Positions 16,987 through 26,300 of a stretch of DNA of 37,645 bases are shown piece after piece. The notes beneath the pieces were generated by a model. The model worked only from the letters and a program-made list of their open reading frames with translations, searched no databases and was not told the DNA's origin. Source of the DNA: Phycisphaerae bacterium (GTDB taxonomy: Bacteria; Planctomycetota; Phycisphaerae; UBA1845; PWPN01); contig JAAXZI010000080.1 in assembly GCA_012719955.1 (NCBI GenBank), positions 1 through 37,645 on the forward strand, written 5' to 3'. Numbering within the stretch: position 1 is the stretch's first letter; each line of letters starts with the position of its first letter. A program made the position numbers and the translations under genes.

Positions 16987-18105
16987 ATGGCAACCCCAGA
17001 CAGGAGGCCAGGCGAATTGTCCAGTTCTCGTCCCAGGGTCATCGTCGCCATGAGCGGCGGCGTCGACAGCAGCGTTGCGGCCTGCCTCCTCCATGAGCAG
17101 GGCTACGACGTCACCGGCCTCTTCATGCGCACCGGCATCCACGAGCCCGAGGAGACCGCCGACGCCTGCGGCCCCGACCGCCACCGCGGCTGCTGCAGCG
17201 CGGCCGACGCCTCTGACGCCCGCGCGGTGGCCGGCCGGCTGAACATCCCCTTCTTCGCCCTCAACTTCAAGGACGACTTTGACCGCATCATCGACTACTT
17301 CGCCGATGAATACGTCCACGGCCGGACGCCCAACCCCTGCGTGATGTGCAACGAGCACCTCAAGTTCGGCAAGCTGGCCGACTACGGCCGGGCGGTCGGG
17401 GCCGACTTCATCGCCACCGGCCACTACGCCCGCATCGAGCCCCGCGACGGCCGGCATTGCCTCCTGCGGGGGGTCGATGCCTCTAAAGACCAGTCCTACG
17501 TGCTCTTCGGCGTTGAGCGCGAGATGCTCGCCCACACGCTCTTCCCCATCGGCCACCTGACCAAGGCCGAGGTCCGCGCCGAAGCCCGCCGGCTGGGCCT
17601 GCCGGTCAGCGACAAACCCGACTCGGTGGACATCTGCTTCGTCCCCGATCGCAACTACGCCCGGGTGGTCCGCGAGCGCCGCCCGGAGGCCTTCGTCGAG
17701 GGCCCCGTCCTCGACGACGCCGGCCGGGAAGTCGGCCGACATGCCGGCATCGCCAACTACACCATCGGTCAGCGCCAGGGGCTGGGCATCGCCCTGGGAT
17801 TGCCGGTGTACGTCACCCGGATCGATCCGGCCAGCAACACCATCATCCTCGGCCCCCGGGACAAACTCGCCTCGGACACGCTGACGGCCCGGCGCGTGCA
17901 TTGGCTCATCGACCCGCCGGCCGGCCCCTTCCGCGCCGAGGTCAAGATCCGCTACGCCCACCGCGCCGCTCCGGCCACGGTAACCCCCCTGCCCGACGCC
18001 CGCGTGGAGGTCCGGTTCGACGCCCCGCAGATGGCGATCACCCCCGGCCAGGCGGCAGTCTTTTATAACGACGACCATGTCCTGGGCGGCGGTTGGATCG
18101 AGTGA
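16987..18105 (+). CDS. mnmA: tRNA-specific 2-thiouridylase
   Basis: A 372-aa cytosolic enzyme that makes 2-thiouridine at wobble position 34 of Lys, Glu and Gln tRNAs. The PP-loop SGGVDSS (about 23-29) binds ATP. NPCVMCN holds the first catalytic cysteine and DSVDICFVPD the second, which receives the persulfide sulfur. ATGHYAR, ASKDQSYVLFG and TIGQRQGLG are also family signatures. The segment CGPDRHRGCCSAADASDAR carries extra cysteines seen in some MnmA subtypes. The ATG at 16987 is preferred; an in-frame ATG at 16954 sits against the large hairpin. No sulfur-relay partner is adjacent. Confidence 0.95.
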   Translation: MATPDRRPGELSSSRPRVIVAMSGGVDSSVAACLLHEQGYDVTGLFMRTGIHEPEETADACGPDRHRGCCSAADASDARAVAGRLNIPFFALNFKDDFDRIIDYFADEYVHGRTPNPCVMCNEHLKFGKLADYGRAVGADFIATGHYARIEPRDGRHCLLRGVDASKDQSYVLFGVEREMLAHTLFPIGHLTKAEVRAEARRLGLPVSDKPDSVDICFVPDRNYARVVRERRPEAFVEGPVLDDAGREVGRHAGIANYTIGQRQGLGIALGLPVYVTRIDPASNTIILGPRDKLASDTLTARRVHWLIDPPAGPFRAEVKIRYAHRAAPATVTPLPDARVEVRFDAPQMAITPGQAAVFYNDDHVLGGGWIE

Positions 18106-18139
18106 CGGTGGGCCACGGCGTCTGGGCCATGCCTTTGGT

Positions 18140-18356
18140 GAGCGGTGCGGCTGGTGGGAGAATGCCTTCGCGGTGGCTGCAGGAACCCCTGCTCGGCTGA
18201 CAGGAGAATCCCTTCTTGCGTATTGCTATGCCCGCTCCAAAGATGGGCAGGATGCCCGCCCTCCGGAACCCCGAACCCTGCCCCACGGGTCCTGAACCCT
18301 GAACCCTTCGCACTTTCTCACTTTCCCACCTTCTCACGTGCCCCCCTTCCCACGCC
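18140..18356. repeat. Mixed short-repeat region
   Basis: Between mnmA and the GT9 gene three families meet: a degraded REP-like hairpin, GGGCA-GGA-TGCCC (18245-18257); GAACCCTG words (about 18265-18308); and CACTTTCCCACC words (about 18308-18356). No gene is supported here. Confidence 0.75.
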
Positions 18357-18373
18357 TCCATACAATACCCGCC

Positions 18374-19375
18374 ATGAACCTCGTGGTCCTGCATCAAGGC
18401 GCCATCGGCGACTTTGTCCTCGCCCTCTCCGTGATCCAAGCCGTGCGCGCATGCACCGGCGCCGACCGCGTTCTGGCCATTGCCGGCGCGCCCTCGGCCC
18501 GGCTGGCTGCCGGGCGCAGCGCCGTCGATGCCTGGCTCTCGCCTGAAACAGCGGCCCTGTACACTCTCTTCCGGGAAGGCGAGCCGGACGGGCGGCTGGC
18601 AGACTGCCTCAAAGACGCCGATCTGATCCTGAGTTTCCTTTCCAGCCCGTCGGATGAGATTCAACATCGCCTCGTGCGCATCAGCGGCGCCCGCGTTATC
18701 TCCCTCGACCCCCGCCCCACCGCGGAAACAATCGCAACGCGAACCCACATCACCGCACAATGGACGGCCGTCATCCGCACGCAGGGCCTGGCCATTCCCG
18801 AGCCCTCGCCGGCGCAAATCCGCATCTCCCGGGAGGGGGGCGCGTGCCGCCCGCATTCTGCCCCTCTCCCAAAAACAGGAGACCAGCGGAGAGCGGCCAT
18901 GCGGATCCTCATTCACCCCGGCGCGGGCAGTCCGGCCAAGTGCTGGCCCGCCGAGCGTTTCGTCGCCCTGGCCGACGCGCTGGCCCCCGCAACGATCCAC
19001 TGGATGCTCGGCCCGGCCGAACTGGAATGCGACCCCGTCCGCTTTGCCCCCATTCGCCAGCGCGTGGCGGCCCGCAACGAACCGCTGCTGGTCGAGGAAG
19101 ACCTGCTCCGCGCCGCCGAACACATTGCCAACATGGATCTCTACATCGGGAACGACGCCGGCATGACCCACATCGTCGCCGCCCTGAGCATCCCAACCAT
19201 CGCCATCTACGGCCCTACCGACCCGAACGTCTGGCGTCCGCTGGGCCATCATGTCCGGACGGTCGGCCCTTCGACTCCCTCACCGATCACCGCCGTGACG
19301 ACGGAAGCAGTCCTCCGCGCATCCGCGGCGGTTCGCTCATCCCCTTTCATTGCACGCCACGATGACCCAACTTAA
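18374..19375 (+). CDS. Glycosyltransferase family 9 (heptosyltransferase-like)
   Basis: A 333-aa protein with the two Rossmann domains of GT9/ADP-heptosyltransferases, which add sugars to LPS core or other surface glycans at the inner face of the inner membrane. The N-terminus MNLVVLHQGAIGDFVLAL matches the family start, with the acceptor-side GxxGD. The C-terminal domain begins RILIHPGAGSPAKCWPAERF and ends with the donor-binding stretch YIGNDAGMTHIVAAL...IAIYGPTDPNVW. A proline- and arginine-rich insert of about 25 residues (near 150-175) joins the domains. The ATG at 18374 gives the natural N-terminus. The exact sugar is unknown. Confidence 0.85.
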   Translation: MNLVVLHQGAIGDFVLALSVIQAVRACTGADRVLAIAGAPSARLAAGRSAVDAWLSPETAALYTLFREGEPDGRLADCLKDADLILSFLSSPSDEIQHRLVRISGARVISLDPRPTAETIATRTHITAQWTAVIRTQGLAIPEPSPAQIRISREGGACRPHSAPLPKTGDQRRAAMRILIHPGAGSPAKCWPAERFVALADALAPATIHWMLGPAELECDPVRFAPIRQRVAARNEPLLVEEDLLRAAEHIANMDLYIGNDAGMTHIVAALSIPTIAIYGPTDPNVWRPLGHHVRTVGPSTPSPITAVTTEAVLRASAAVRSSPFIARHDDPT

Positions 19376-19429
19376 GATTGCGCCGCGCAGCAATCGTGCT
19401 CACGTGTTCGGGTACTGTGGGAGATTCTC

Positions 19430-22400
19430 ATGTTGTCCACCATCGCAGCCGTGACCGTCTTCGCTCTTCTTCCCCTGGCTCAGCCCGGCGACGCTCCCGG
19501 CGCTGTCGATTATCTCTCCGAGCGGCCGGAGCTCATCGCCTCTTCTCAGCAGGCATGGGGCGAGTTGGGCATCAACACCTGCGCCCACGCTCTCGATCAG
19601 AAGCCAGAGCCTATGCGGATCGCCGACAAGACGTTCGAGAAGGGCCTCGGCCACCACGCATCCGGCGAGATCATCGTGGACCTCGATGGCCAGTATGAGA
19701 CCTTCCTCGCCGACGTGGGTGTCCAGCCGCTGCCCGGCGGAGCCGGCAGCGTAGTCTTTAAAGTCTTCGTCGATGACCAGCTCAAGTTCGACAGCGGCGT
19801 CGTCAAAAGCGGCGATGCACCCAGGAGCCTTTCCGTGCCCGTCAACGGCGCCACCGAGATGCGGCTGGAGGTCACGGATGCCGGCGACGGGATCGTCTGC
19901 GACTGCGCCAACTGGGCCAACGCCCGCCTGGTCCGTTCCACCTCGTCCAAGACGACCCCTCTCTCCGCCCGTCTGGACGCCGCCCCCTTCGCCCGCGTGG
20001 TTACCAGCGATCCGGCCCGAATGACCGGCTGCAAGGCCGGCCGGACCGAGGAATATCGAGCCGAGGACATCTATCTTGAAGCCGACCTGAAGGCCGACGC
20101 ATCGGGCGCATACGCGGTGCCCTTTACACCAGACGGCCCCGGCGCGATCGGCCTGCGCTGGCTGGAACCCCGCCTGCTGCGCGAAGTCGGTATCGAGTTC
20201 GCCGCGGGGAGCGTTCCGAAATCCACCGATGGCGTGCAGATTCAGTACTGGGCGGGCGAGTCCGCCTGGCAGGGCGAATGGCAGCCGGCCAGGGCCCAGC
20301 TCCAGGTGGTGGGCAACCGCTGGTCGGCCGAGCTGAGCTGGAGCAACGCCCCTCAAATGCGGAAAGGCACTCGCCGGATCCGCTGGATCCTGCCCGCGAC
20401 GGCCGGGGGCGCGGTGGTCACCAGGTTGATCGCCCGCACGGCCACACCGCTCGATGAAGTGCGCCTCCAGATTGAGTGCGACCCCATGGCTCTCGGCGAT
20501 GATGCCCGGTCCAGCGCGCCCGCCGAAATCGCCCTCTACAACGGCGAGCGGATCTCCCCGACCGGCCGGGGCACGCCTCCGGTCGTGCGCTGGAACTACC
20601 GCAGTGGCGAGCCACTCTCGCTGGCACTACGTTGCGCCAGGTCGCGCATGCGAAAATCCGACCGCACCGTGCTGCACTTCCGGCTTCCGGCCGGTGGGCA
20701 GTTCGGCGTGGCCGTTGATGACGTCATCGCCCAAGGCCAGGTGTACGTGAAAAACTACGGCGTGTACATCGCCCGAAGTCCGGCCCAGGCCACGCTGGCC
20801 GACTACCGCCGGCAGATCGCCGATCGAAAGACAATCCTGGAAGAGGTTCGGCACATGCCCGACCAGACCTTCGCCCAGGCCATCGAACACGTCCACAACC
20901 CCCGGCAGAACCTGCAGCCCACCCTGCTCTCGCTGGCCTGCGACAATCACAAGTTCGTCGTGCTCCGCGACGGCCTCATCCAGTTCGCGGCCGACCAGTC
21001 GAAACCCGAAGAGATGGCATTGTCCAAGCCCAGCAGCCTGGCCGAAATGCGGCCGCAGTTCGGCACCGGCAAGAACGAAGGGCTCAAGCGTCACCTCGAA
21101 GGCGGCTGGCTCCCCCTGCCCGTGAACGAGGTCACTGAGAACGGCATCGTCTATCGCCAGCGAACCTGCGTCGTCCCGAGGGAAGAAGCGCCGTTGCCTG
21201 AGCCGGGTTGGCTCAGCGCTCGACCTTTATGCGTGGCGGAGTTCACCATTGAGAACACGAACGACGAACGAACGGCCGTCGCCCTGAACCTCTTCTTCCG
21301 GCTGCATGACAAGGACAAAAAGCTCGGGTTGAATGGCGTTCGCTCCAATGTGTGGGTCATGGACGGCGAGCGGGCCATCGGCTGCGTGGACGTCTCGCTG
21401 GCACGGCCGCTGACCACATCCCTCATGGCCGACGGCTGGATCAAGATCGAGGGCGAGTTATCCGCCGGCCAGATGGCCCTGGTTCTCGTGGGCCTGCCGG
21501 GCTGGACATTGAACGAGAAGAATCCCGGGCCGCTTGTCGCGGGCGACGATCCCTTCGACCGGCTCAAGCGCTACTGGCAGCGCGTGCTGGCCCGGGCCGC
21601 CCAGATCACCGTTCCGGACCCGCTGCTGATGAACGTCATCAAGGCCTCGCAGGTCCATTGCCTCATGGCCGCGCGCAACGAGGCCGACGGCCAGCGCGTG
21701 GCCGCCTGGATTGCCTCCTTCAGCTACGGCCCGCTGGAGAGCGAAGCCAACAGCATCATCCGCGGGATGGATTACCTCGGCCATCACGAGTTCGCCCGCC
21801 GGGCCCACGACTTCTTCATCCATCGCTACAGCCCGGCCGGCTTCCTGACCACCGGCTACACGCTCATGGGCACCGGCTGGCAGGTGTGGACGCTCGGCCA
21901 GCATTATGAGCTTACCCGCGACACCGAGTGGCTCAGGAAGGTGGCGCCCGACGTGGCCCGCGTGTGCAAGTGGATCATGGCCCAGCGCGAAAAAACCAAG
22001 TCCGCGGCGCGCAGCCTGCCGATCTCGGGTGGCAGGATGGGCGTCTCTCCCGCTTTCACCGCCGACGGCCAGAAGCAACCCGAATACGGCCTCATGCCCC
22101 CCGGCGTCATGGCCGACTGGAACGCCTACGCCTACCACTTCTGCCTCAACGGCTACTATTACGCCGCCCTGCAGGCCGCGGCCGCCGCGCTGGCCCACAT
22201 CGACTATCCCGACACCGACACCTGGCTCCAGAACGCCGCCGAGTTCAAGCGTGACATCCTTCGCGCCTACCGCTGGACGCAGGCCCGCATGCCGGTCTAC
22301 CTGCTGCGCGACGGGACGGCCGTCCCCGCCTATCCGTCACAGGTACACAGCCCCGGCCCGCTCAACGACTTCTTCCCCGGCGAGGACGCCAATCGAAGCT

Positions 22401-23125
22401 GGTGCTACGACGTCGAACTGGGGCCGCATCATCTCGTGCCGCTGGGCGTGCTCGACGCCACTTCGCGCGACGTCACCTGGATGATGGACCATCACGAGGA
22501 CGTGCAATTCCTCGCCGACGGCTGGTTCGACTATCCCGCCAAGCGTAACCACAAGGACTGGTTCAACCTCGGCGGCTTCGCCAAGGTGCAGCCCTACTAT
22601 TGCCGGAACGCCGAAGTGTACGCCCTGCGCGATGACGTCAAGCCGTTCATTCGCTCGTACTTCAACACCATCCCGTCGCTGCTGGGCATGGAAAATCTCC
22701 AGTTCCAGGAACACTTCGCCGGCGTGGCCGCATGGAACAAAACGCACGAGACCGGCTACTTCCTGCACCAGACCCGGCTCATGCTGGTCATGGAGCGGGA
22801 CAAAGAACTCTGGCTCGCGCCCTTCGTCACCAGCAACTGGATGAAGGACGGAGCAACGGTCGCCATCCGGCAGGCCCCCACTCACTTCGGCCCGGTCAGC
22901 TTCCGCATCACCTCGGCCGTGTCCCGCGGAACGATCGAAGCCGAAATCGAGCCACCGACGCGCAACGCCCCCGAGGTCATCGTGCTCCGCCTGCGCCATC
23001 CGGAAGGCAAGCCCATGAAGGCGGTCACGGTAAACGGCGCCGACCACAAGGACTTCAACCCCGGCCGGGAGATCGTGAGAATCAGACCAGGTAAGGCAAA
23101 GATCAACGTGGTGGCGAGCTACTGA
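19430..23125 (+). CDS. Large secreted NPCBM protein with six-hairpin glycosidase-like domain
   Basis: A 1231-aa exported protein. A short hydrophobic signal (residues 1-20) leads to an NPCBM carbohydrate-binding domain (about 25-170; KGLGHHASGEIIVDL, VFKVFVDDQLKFDSGVV and NWANARL are typical). A beta-sandwich-rich middle (about 180-690) follows. The last 480 residues are helical with aromatic and acidic patches (YGPLESEANSIIRGMDYLGHHEFARRA, GVMADWNAYAYHFCLNGYYY, RSWCYDVELGPHH), resembling an (alpha/alpha)6 six-hairpin glycosidase barrel. The exact GH family cannot be assigned by eye. GGGAG lies six bases before the ATG. It probably degrades or binds extracellular polysaccharide. Confidence 0.75.
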   Translation: MLSTIAAVTVFALLPLAQPGDAPGAVDYLSERPELIASSQQAWGELGINTCAHALDQKPEPMRIADKTFEKGLGHHASGEIIVDLDGQYETFLADVGVQPLPGGAGSVVFKVFVDDQLKFDSGVVKSGDAPRSLSVPVNGATEMRLEVTDAGDGIVCDCANWANARLVRSTSSKTTPLSARLDAAPFARVVTSDPARMTGCKAGRTEEYRAEDIYLEADLKADASGAYAVPFTPDGPGAIGLRWLEPRLLREVGIEFAAGSVPKSTDGVQIQYWAGESAWQGEWQPARAQLQVVGNRWSAELSWSNAPQMRKGTRRIRWILPATAGGAVVTRLIARTATPLDEVRLQIECDPMALGDDARSSAPAEIALYNGERISPTGRGTPPVVRWNYRSGEPLSLALRCARSRMRKSDRTVLHFRLPAGGQFGVAVDDVIAQGQVYVKNYGVYIARSPAQATLADYRRQIADRKTILEEVRHMPDQTFAQAIEHVHNPRQNLQPTLLSLACDNHKFVVLRDGLIQFAADQSKPEEMALSKPSSLAEMRPQFGTGKNEGLKRHLEGGWLPLPVNEVTENGIVYRQRTCVVPREEAPLPEPGWLSARPLCVAEFTIENTNDERTAVALNLFFRLHDKDKKLGLNGVRSNVWVMDGERAIGCVDVSLARPLTTSLMADGWIKIEGELSAGQMALVLVGLPGWTLNEKNPGPLVAGDDPFDRLKRYWQRVLARAAQITVPDPLLMNVIKASQVHCLMAARNEADGQRVAAWIASFSYGPLESEANSIIRGMDYLGHHEFARRAHDFFIHRYSPAGFLTTGYTLMGTGWQVWTLGQHYELTRDTEWLRKVAPDVARVCKWIMAQREKTKSAARSLPISGGRMGVSPAFTADGQKQPEYGLMPPGVMADWNAYAYHFCLNGYYYAALQAAAAALAHIDYPDTDTWLQNAAEFKRDILRAYRWTQARMPVYLLRDGTAVPAYPSQVHSPGPLNDFFPGEDANRSWCYDVELGPHHLVPLGVLDATSRDVTWMMDHHEDVQFLADGWFDYPAKRNHKDWFNLGGFAKVQPYYCRNAEVYALRDDVKPFIRSYFNTIPSLLGMENLQFQEHFAGVAAWNKTHETGYFLHQTRLMLVMERDKELWLAPFVTSNWMKDGATVAIRQAPTHFGPVSFRITSAVSRGTIEAEIEPPTRNAPEVIVLRLRHPEGKPMKAVTVNGADHKDFNPGREIVRIRPGKAKINVVASY

Positions 23126-23127
23126 GG

Positions 23128-23338
23128 AAACAATGACCAATGCTCGAGCACCAATGCCCAATCAGTGAAGGCGACCAAGGCGGGAGCCTGAACAATGCCT
23201 CAATGACGAATGACCAGGCGAACCCAGCAGCGGCGACTCCAGTTTGGTCATTGGGTTTTTCGTCATTGGGGCTTGATTGGGCATTGGGACTTGGTCATTG
23301 GGGCTTCTTTAGACATTAGGATTTAGGCATTAGACATT
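23128..23338. repeat. Intergenic inverted array of AATGAC/GTCATT words
   Basis: The left half (23128-23212) reads AATGACCAATG, CCAATGCCCAATC and AATGACGAATGACC. The right half (23240-23338) reads GGTCATTGGG, CGTCATTGGGGC, GGGCATTGGGAC and TTAGACATTCT. The halves are therefore inverted. TTCTTTAGACATTAGGATTT at 23305-23324 equals the copy at 14526-14545. The array fills the gap between two converging genes. Confidence 0.85.
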
Positions 23339-23339
23339 C

Positions 23340-26300
23340 TCACGTCCCATCGATCGCCTCCAGCAGCCGCTTCAGCTCCGCGCGCTGGGCTTCACTCAGC
23401 ACCTTCGCCTCGCGGTCGATCCGCTGCGCTTCCAGCAGACTCGCCCGGGCCTGCCGGGTCTCGTTGAGCTCCGCGTAGACCCGGCCCAGGTTCAGCAGCG
23501 CGCTGCAGTGCGTGGCCGGCAGGTGGTTTGAGAGCACCACGCATTTCTCGAAATCCGCCCGCGCCCGCTGGTAATCCTGGAGCCGCACATAAAGCGTCCC
23601 CCGCGTGTCCAGCAGATGCGGATTGTTGGGATAGCGGCGCAGCCCCGGCTCGGCATAGCGCTCCAGCGCCTCCGCCGGCCGGTCCAGCTCCACTCCCGTC
23701 AACCATGCCAGGTTGTTGAGCGCGCTGGCCTCCCCGGGGTCCAGCTCGAGCGCCCGCTGGTAGAGGGCAACCGCATCCTCAAGGTAGTCCCGGCCTCCGC
23801 CGATCAGGATGCCCGCACCCATCAGCAGCACGGCCACGTCGCCTTCTGCACCCTTGAGATTCTTCTCCACCAATGGCCGGATCTCGGCATAGCGGCGTTG
23901 CCCCGCCAAGGCTTCCAACCGGGCCCGAAGCACGCCCAGGTCGTCCGGCGCGATCGCCGCGGCCTGCTCCAGCCGGACGTGGCTCGCCTCCACTTTGCCG
24001 GCCGCCCCTTCCAGCTCGGCCAGGGTCAGCAAGGCGTTCCCGCTGGCCTGGCCGGGTTCCGTCCGGCAGTATTCCTCCAGGTACTTGAGCGCCTGGTCCC
24101 GCGAACCCCTGGCCGCCAGGATCCGCGCGTGCAGCAGCTTCGCCTCCTCATCGTCCGGCTGGAGCCGGCTGGCCGCCTCGTTGCACCGGGCGGCCTTCTC
24201 CGTCTGGCCGGCCTGCAGGGCCAGTCGCGTAGCCAGATGGAGCGCCGCAAGGTTCCGGGGGTCGGCCTCGGTTGCGGCGATGGCGGCGTCCACGGCGGCA
24301 GCAAGACTTCCTCTTTCCGCCTCCATCTCGGCCAGGATCATCAGCAGGTCCGGGCTGTGCGGGTTGGCCGCAAGGGCCCGGGCCAGGAGCTCCCGGGCCT
24401 GGCCCACCTGATGATGCCGTGCCTCCTCGGACTTCACCAGCTTCACCAGCATGACCGCCGCGGACACGTTCTGCGGGTTCAGGCGGACAGCCTCCTCCAG
24501 CGAGACGCGTGCCTTTCGCCGGTTGTTCTCTCCCCCTTCCGCCAGCCAATAGTGAGCGTCGGCCAGCAGCAGGCTCGAGCTGCCCGCCCCCTGCCCCAGC
24601 AGCCGATCCAGGATCTCGCGCCCCTTCTGCCGGGATTCGCGATCCGGCCGGTGGACGAGGGCGTCTATCAGTTTCTCGGTCAGCTCCGGGTGGTCAGGCC
24701 AGGCCGCCAACCCCTGCTCCCAGGCGGCAATGGCCTTATCCGGCTGGCCGTTGGCCTCGTAAAACTCGCCCAGCAGGAGGTGGCCCCGCCCCCTGGACTC
24801 CTTCATGGCGGCCAACTGCACCAGATCCTGCTCGGCGCGATCCATCCTCCCCAGCACGCCGTACAGGTCCGCCCTCAGTTTGTAAACCTCGAAACTTTTG
24901 CGCCGGTCCACCTCGGCGCTGGCCAGCCGGACCGCCTCGTCGTTTCGGCCCAACGCATTGAGAATGGCGATTTTCGCCGAGAAGGCATCGAAGAAATCGG
25001 GGCTGATGTCCAGGGCCTTATCCAGCAGCTTGAGCGCGGCCTCGGCATCCTTGCGGTGGGTCTGATACAGGGCCGCCAGCAGCACGTAGGCCGGCAGATC
25101 GTTCGGATCCTTGCGGATTTTCTCCTCCAGGCTGGCCGCCGCCGCGTCGTAATCGCCCATGCCCACCTGGACGCTGGCCCCGTAGCGCTCCTGGAGTACA
25201 CGACCACGCTCGTCGTCCGGCAGCTCCTTGAGCAATACGGCCATGTCGGCCGCGCGCCGCTGACGCTGCAACAACGCGAGCAGCCGATTGATGACCGTCA
25301 GGTTCCCCCGCTGTTTCTGGAGCCAACCGCGATAGACTTCCTCCGCCCGGAGATCCTGTTCCAGATCCTCATACATCCGCCCCAGCAGGACCACCGGCTC
25401 CTCCCAGGACGGGTCGGCCTCGATACACCGCATCAGGTGAGCGGAAATCTCCTGCCGCCTGCGCAGTTCGTCCCCCCGGGTCGACTGTTTGTCCAGCCCT
25501 TTGATCCAAAGCTGCGCCTGGGCCAGCCGCCACTTCACGCCACGCTCGCCCTCGATGCGCTTCATGTCGTCGATCAGGGGCTGAGCAAGTTGCGGATGGT
25601 CGGCGATCTCCGGCATCTGGAGCAGCTCCCGGCGCACCGCCATATCGGACGGCAGCTCCCTGGCCAGTTGCTGAAGCTTCTCGATGGCCCGGCCGCGTTC
25701 ACCGGCCTCCAGCCAGTGATGGGCCAGCGCTTTCGAGATGGCCGCCCGCTCCCGGCGCAGCTCCTCCTGACGTTCGACGGGCACCTGCGGTTCGAGAAGG
25801 GCGAATTCCCGCTCCGCCTGCTCAAGCACCGCTACGGCCTCGTCGTTCTTGTCCGCCGCGGCGAGCAATTCGGCCAGCACGATCCGGGGCGCGGCGGCCT
25901 CAGGCTCCTTCTCCGCCGCCGTACGGCATGCCGTCAATGCCTCGCTCTCCCGGCCGGGCATGTTGCGAAGATACTGGATCGCTTTCATCCTGGCCGCCAG
26001 CGGACGTTCACACTCGTTCGCCGCCCGCTCCAGGGATGCGATCGCCTCATCCTTCCGGCCGGCGTTAAACAGCAGCTCCGCCTCCAGCAGCCGGACGTCC
26101 ACCGACTTCGGATGCGCCTCCCGAAGCGCCGCCGTCTCCTTGATCAACCCTTCCATCTCGTCGGCGGCCACCCGACTGCCGGCCAATACCGCCCCGCTCG
26201 CCTGGATGCGCAGGACCCGGGCGTTGAGGTTCTCCGGCTCCAGTTGTTCCAGTAACCGGGCGTACCGCTCCGCCTCCACCCAGCGATTCAGCGCCATGGC

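Noticed and set aside
23616-26255. Long open frame (879 aa) opposite the TPR gene
   Set aside because: Antisense shadow; composition is low-complexity R/Q/G/L without motifs, while the other strand shows clear TPRs.
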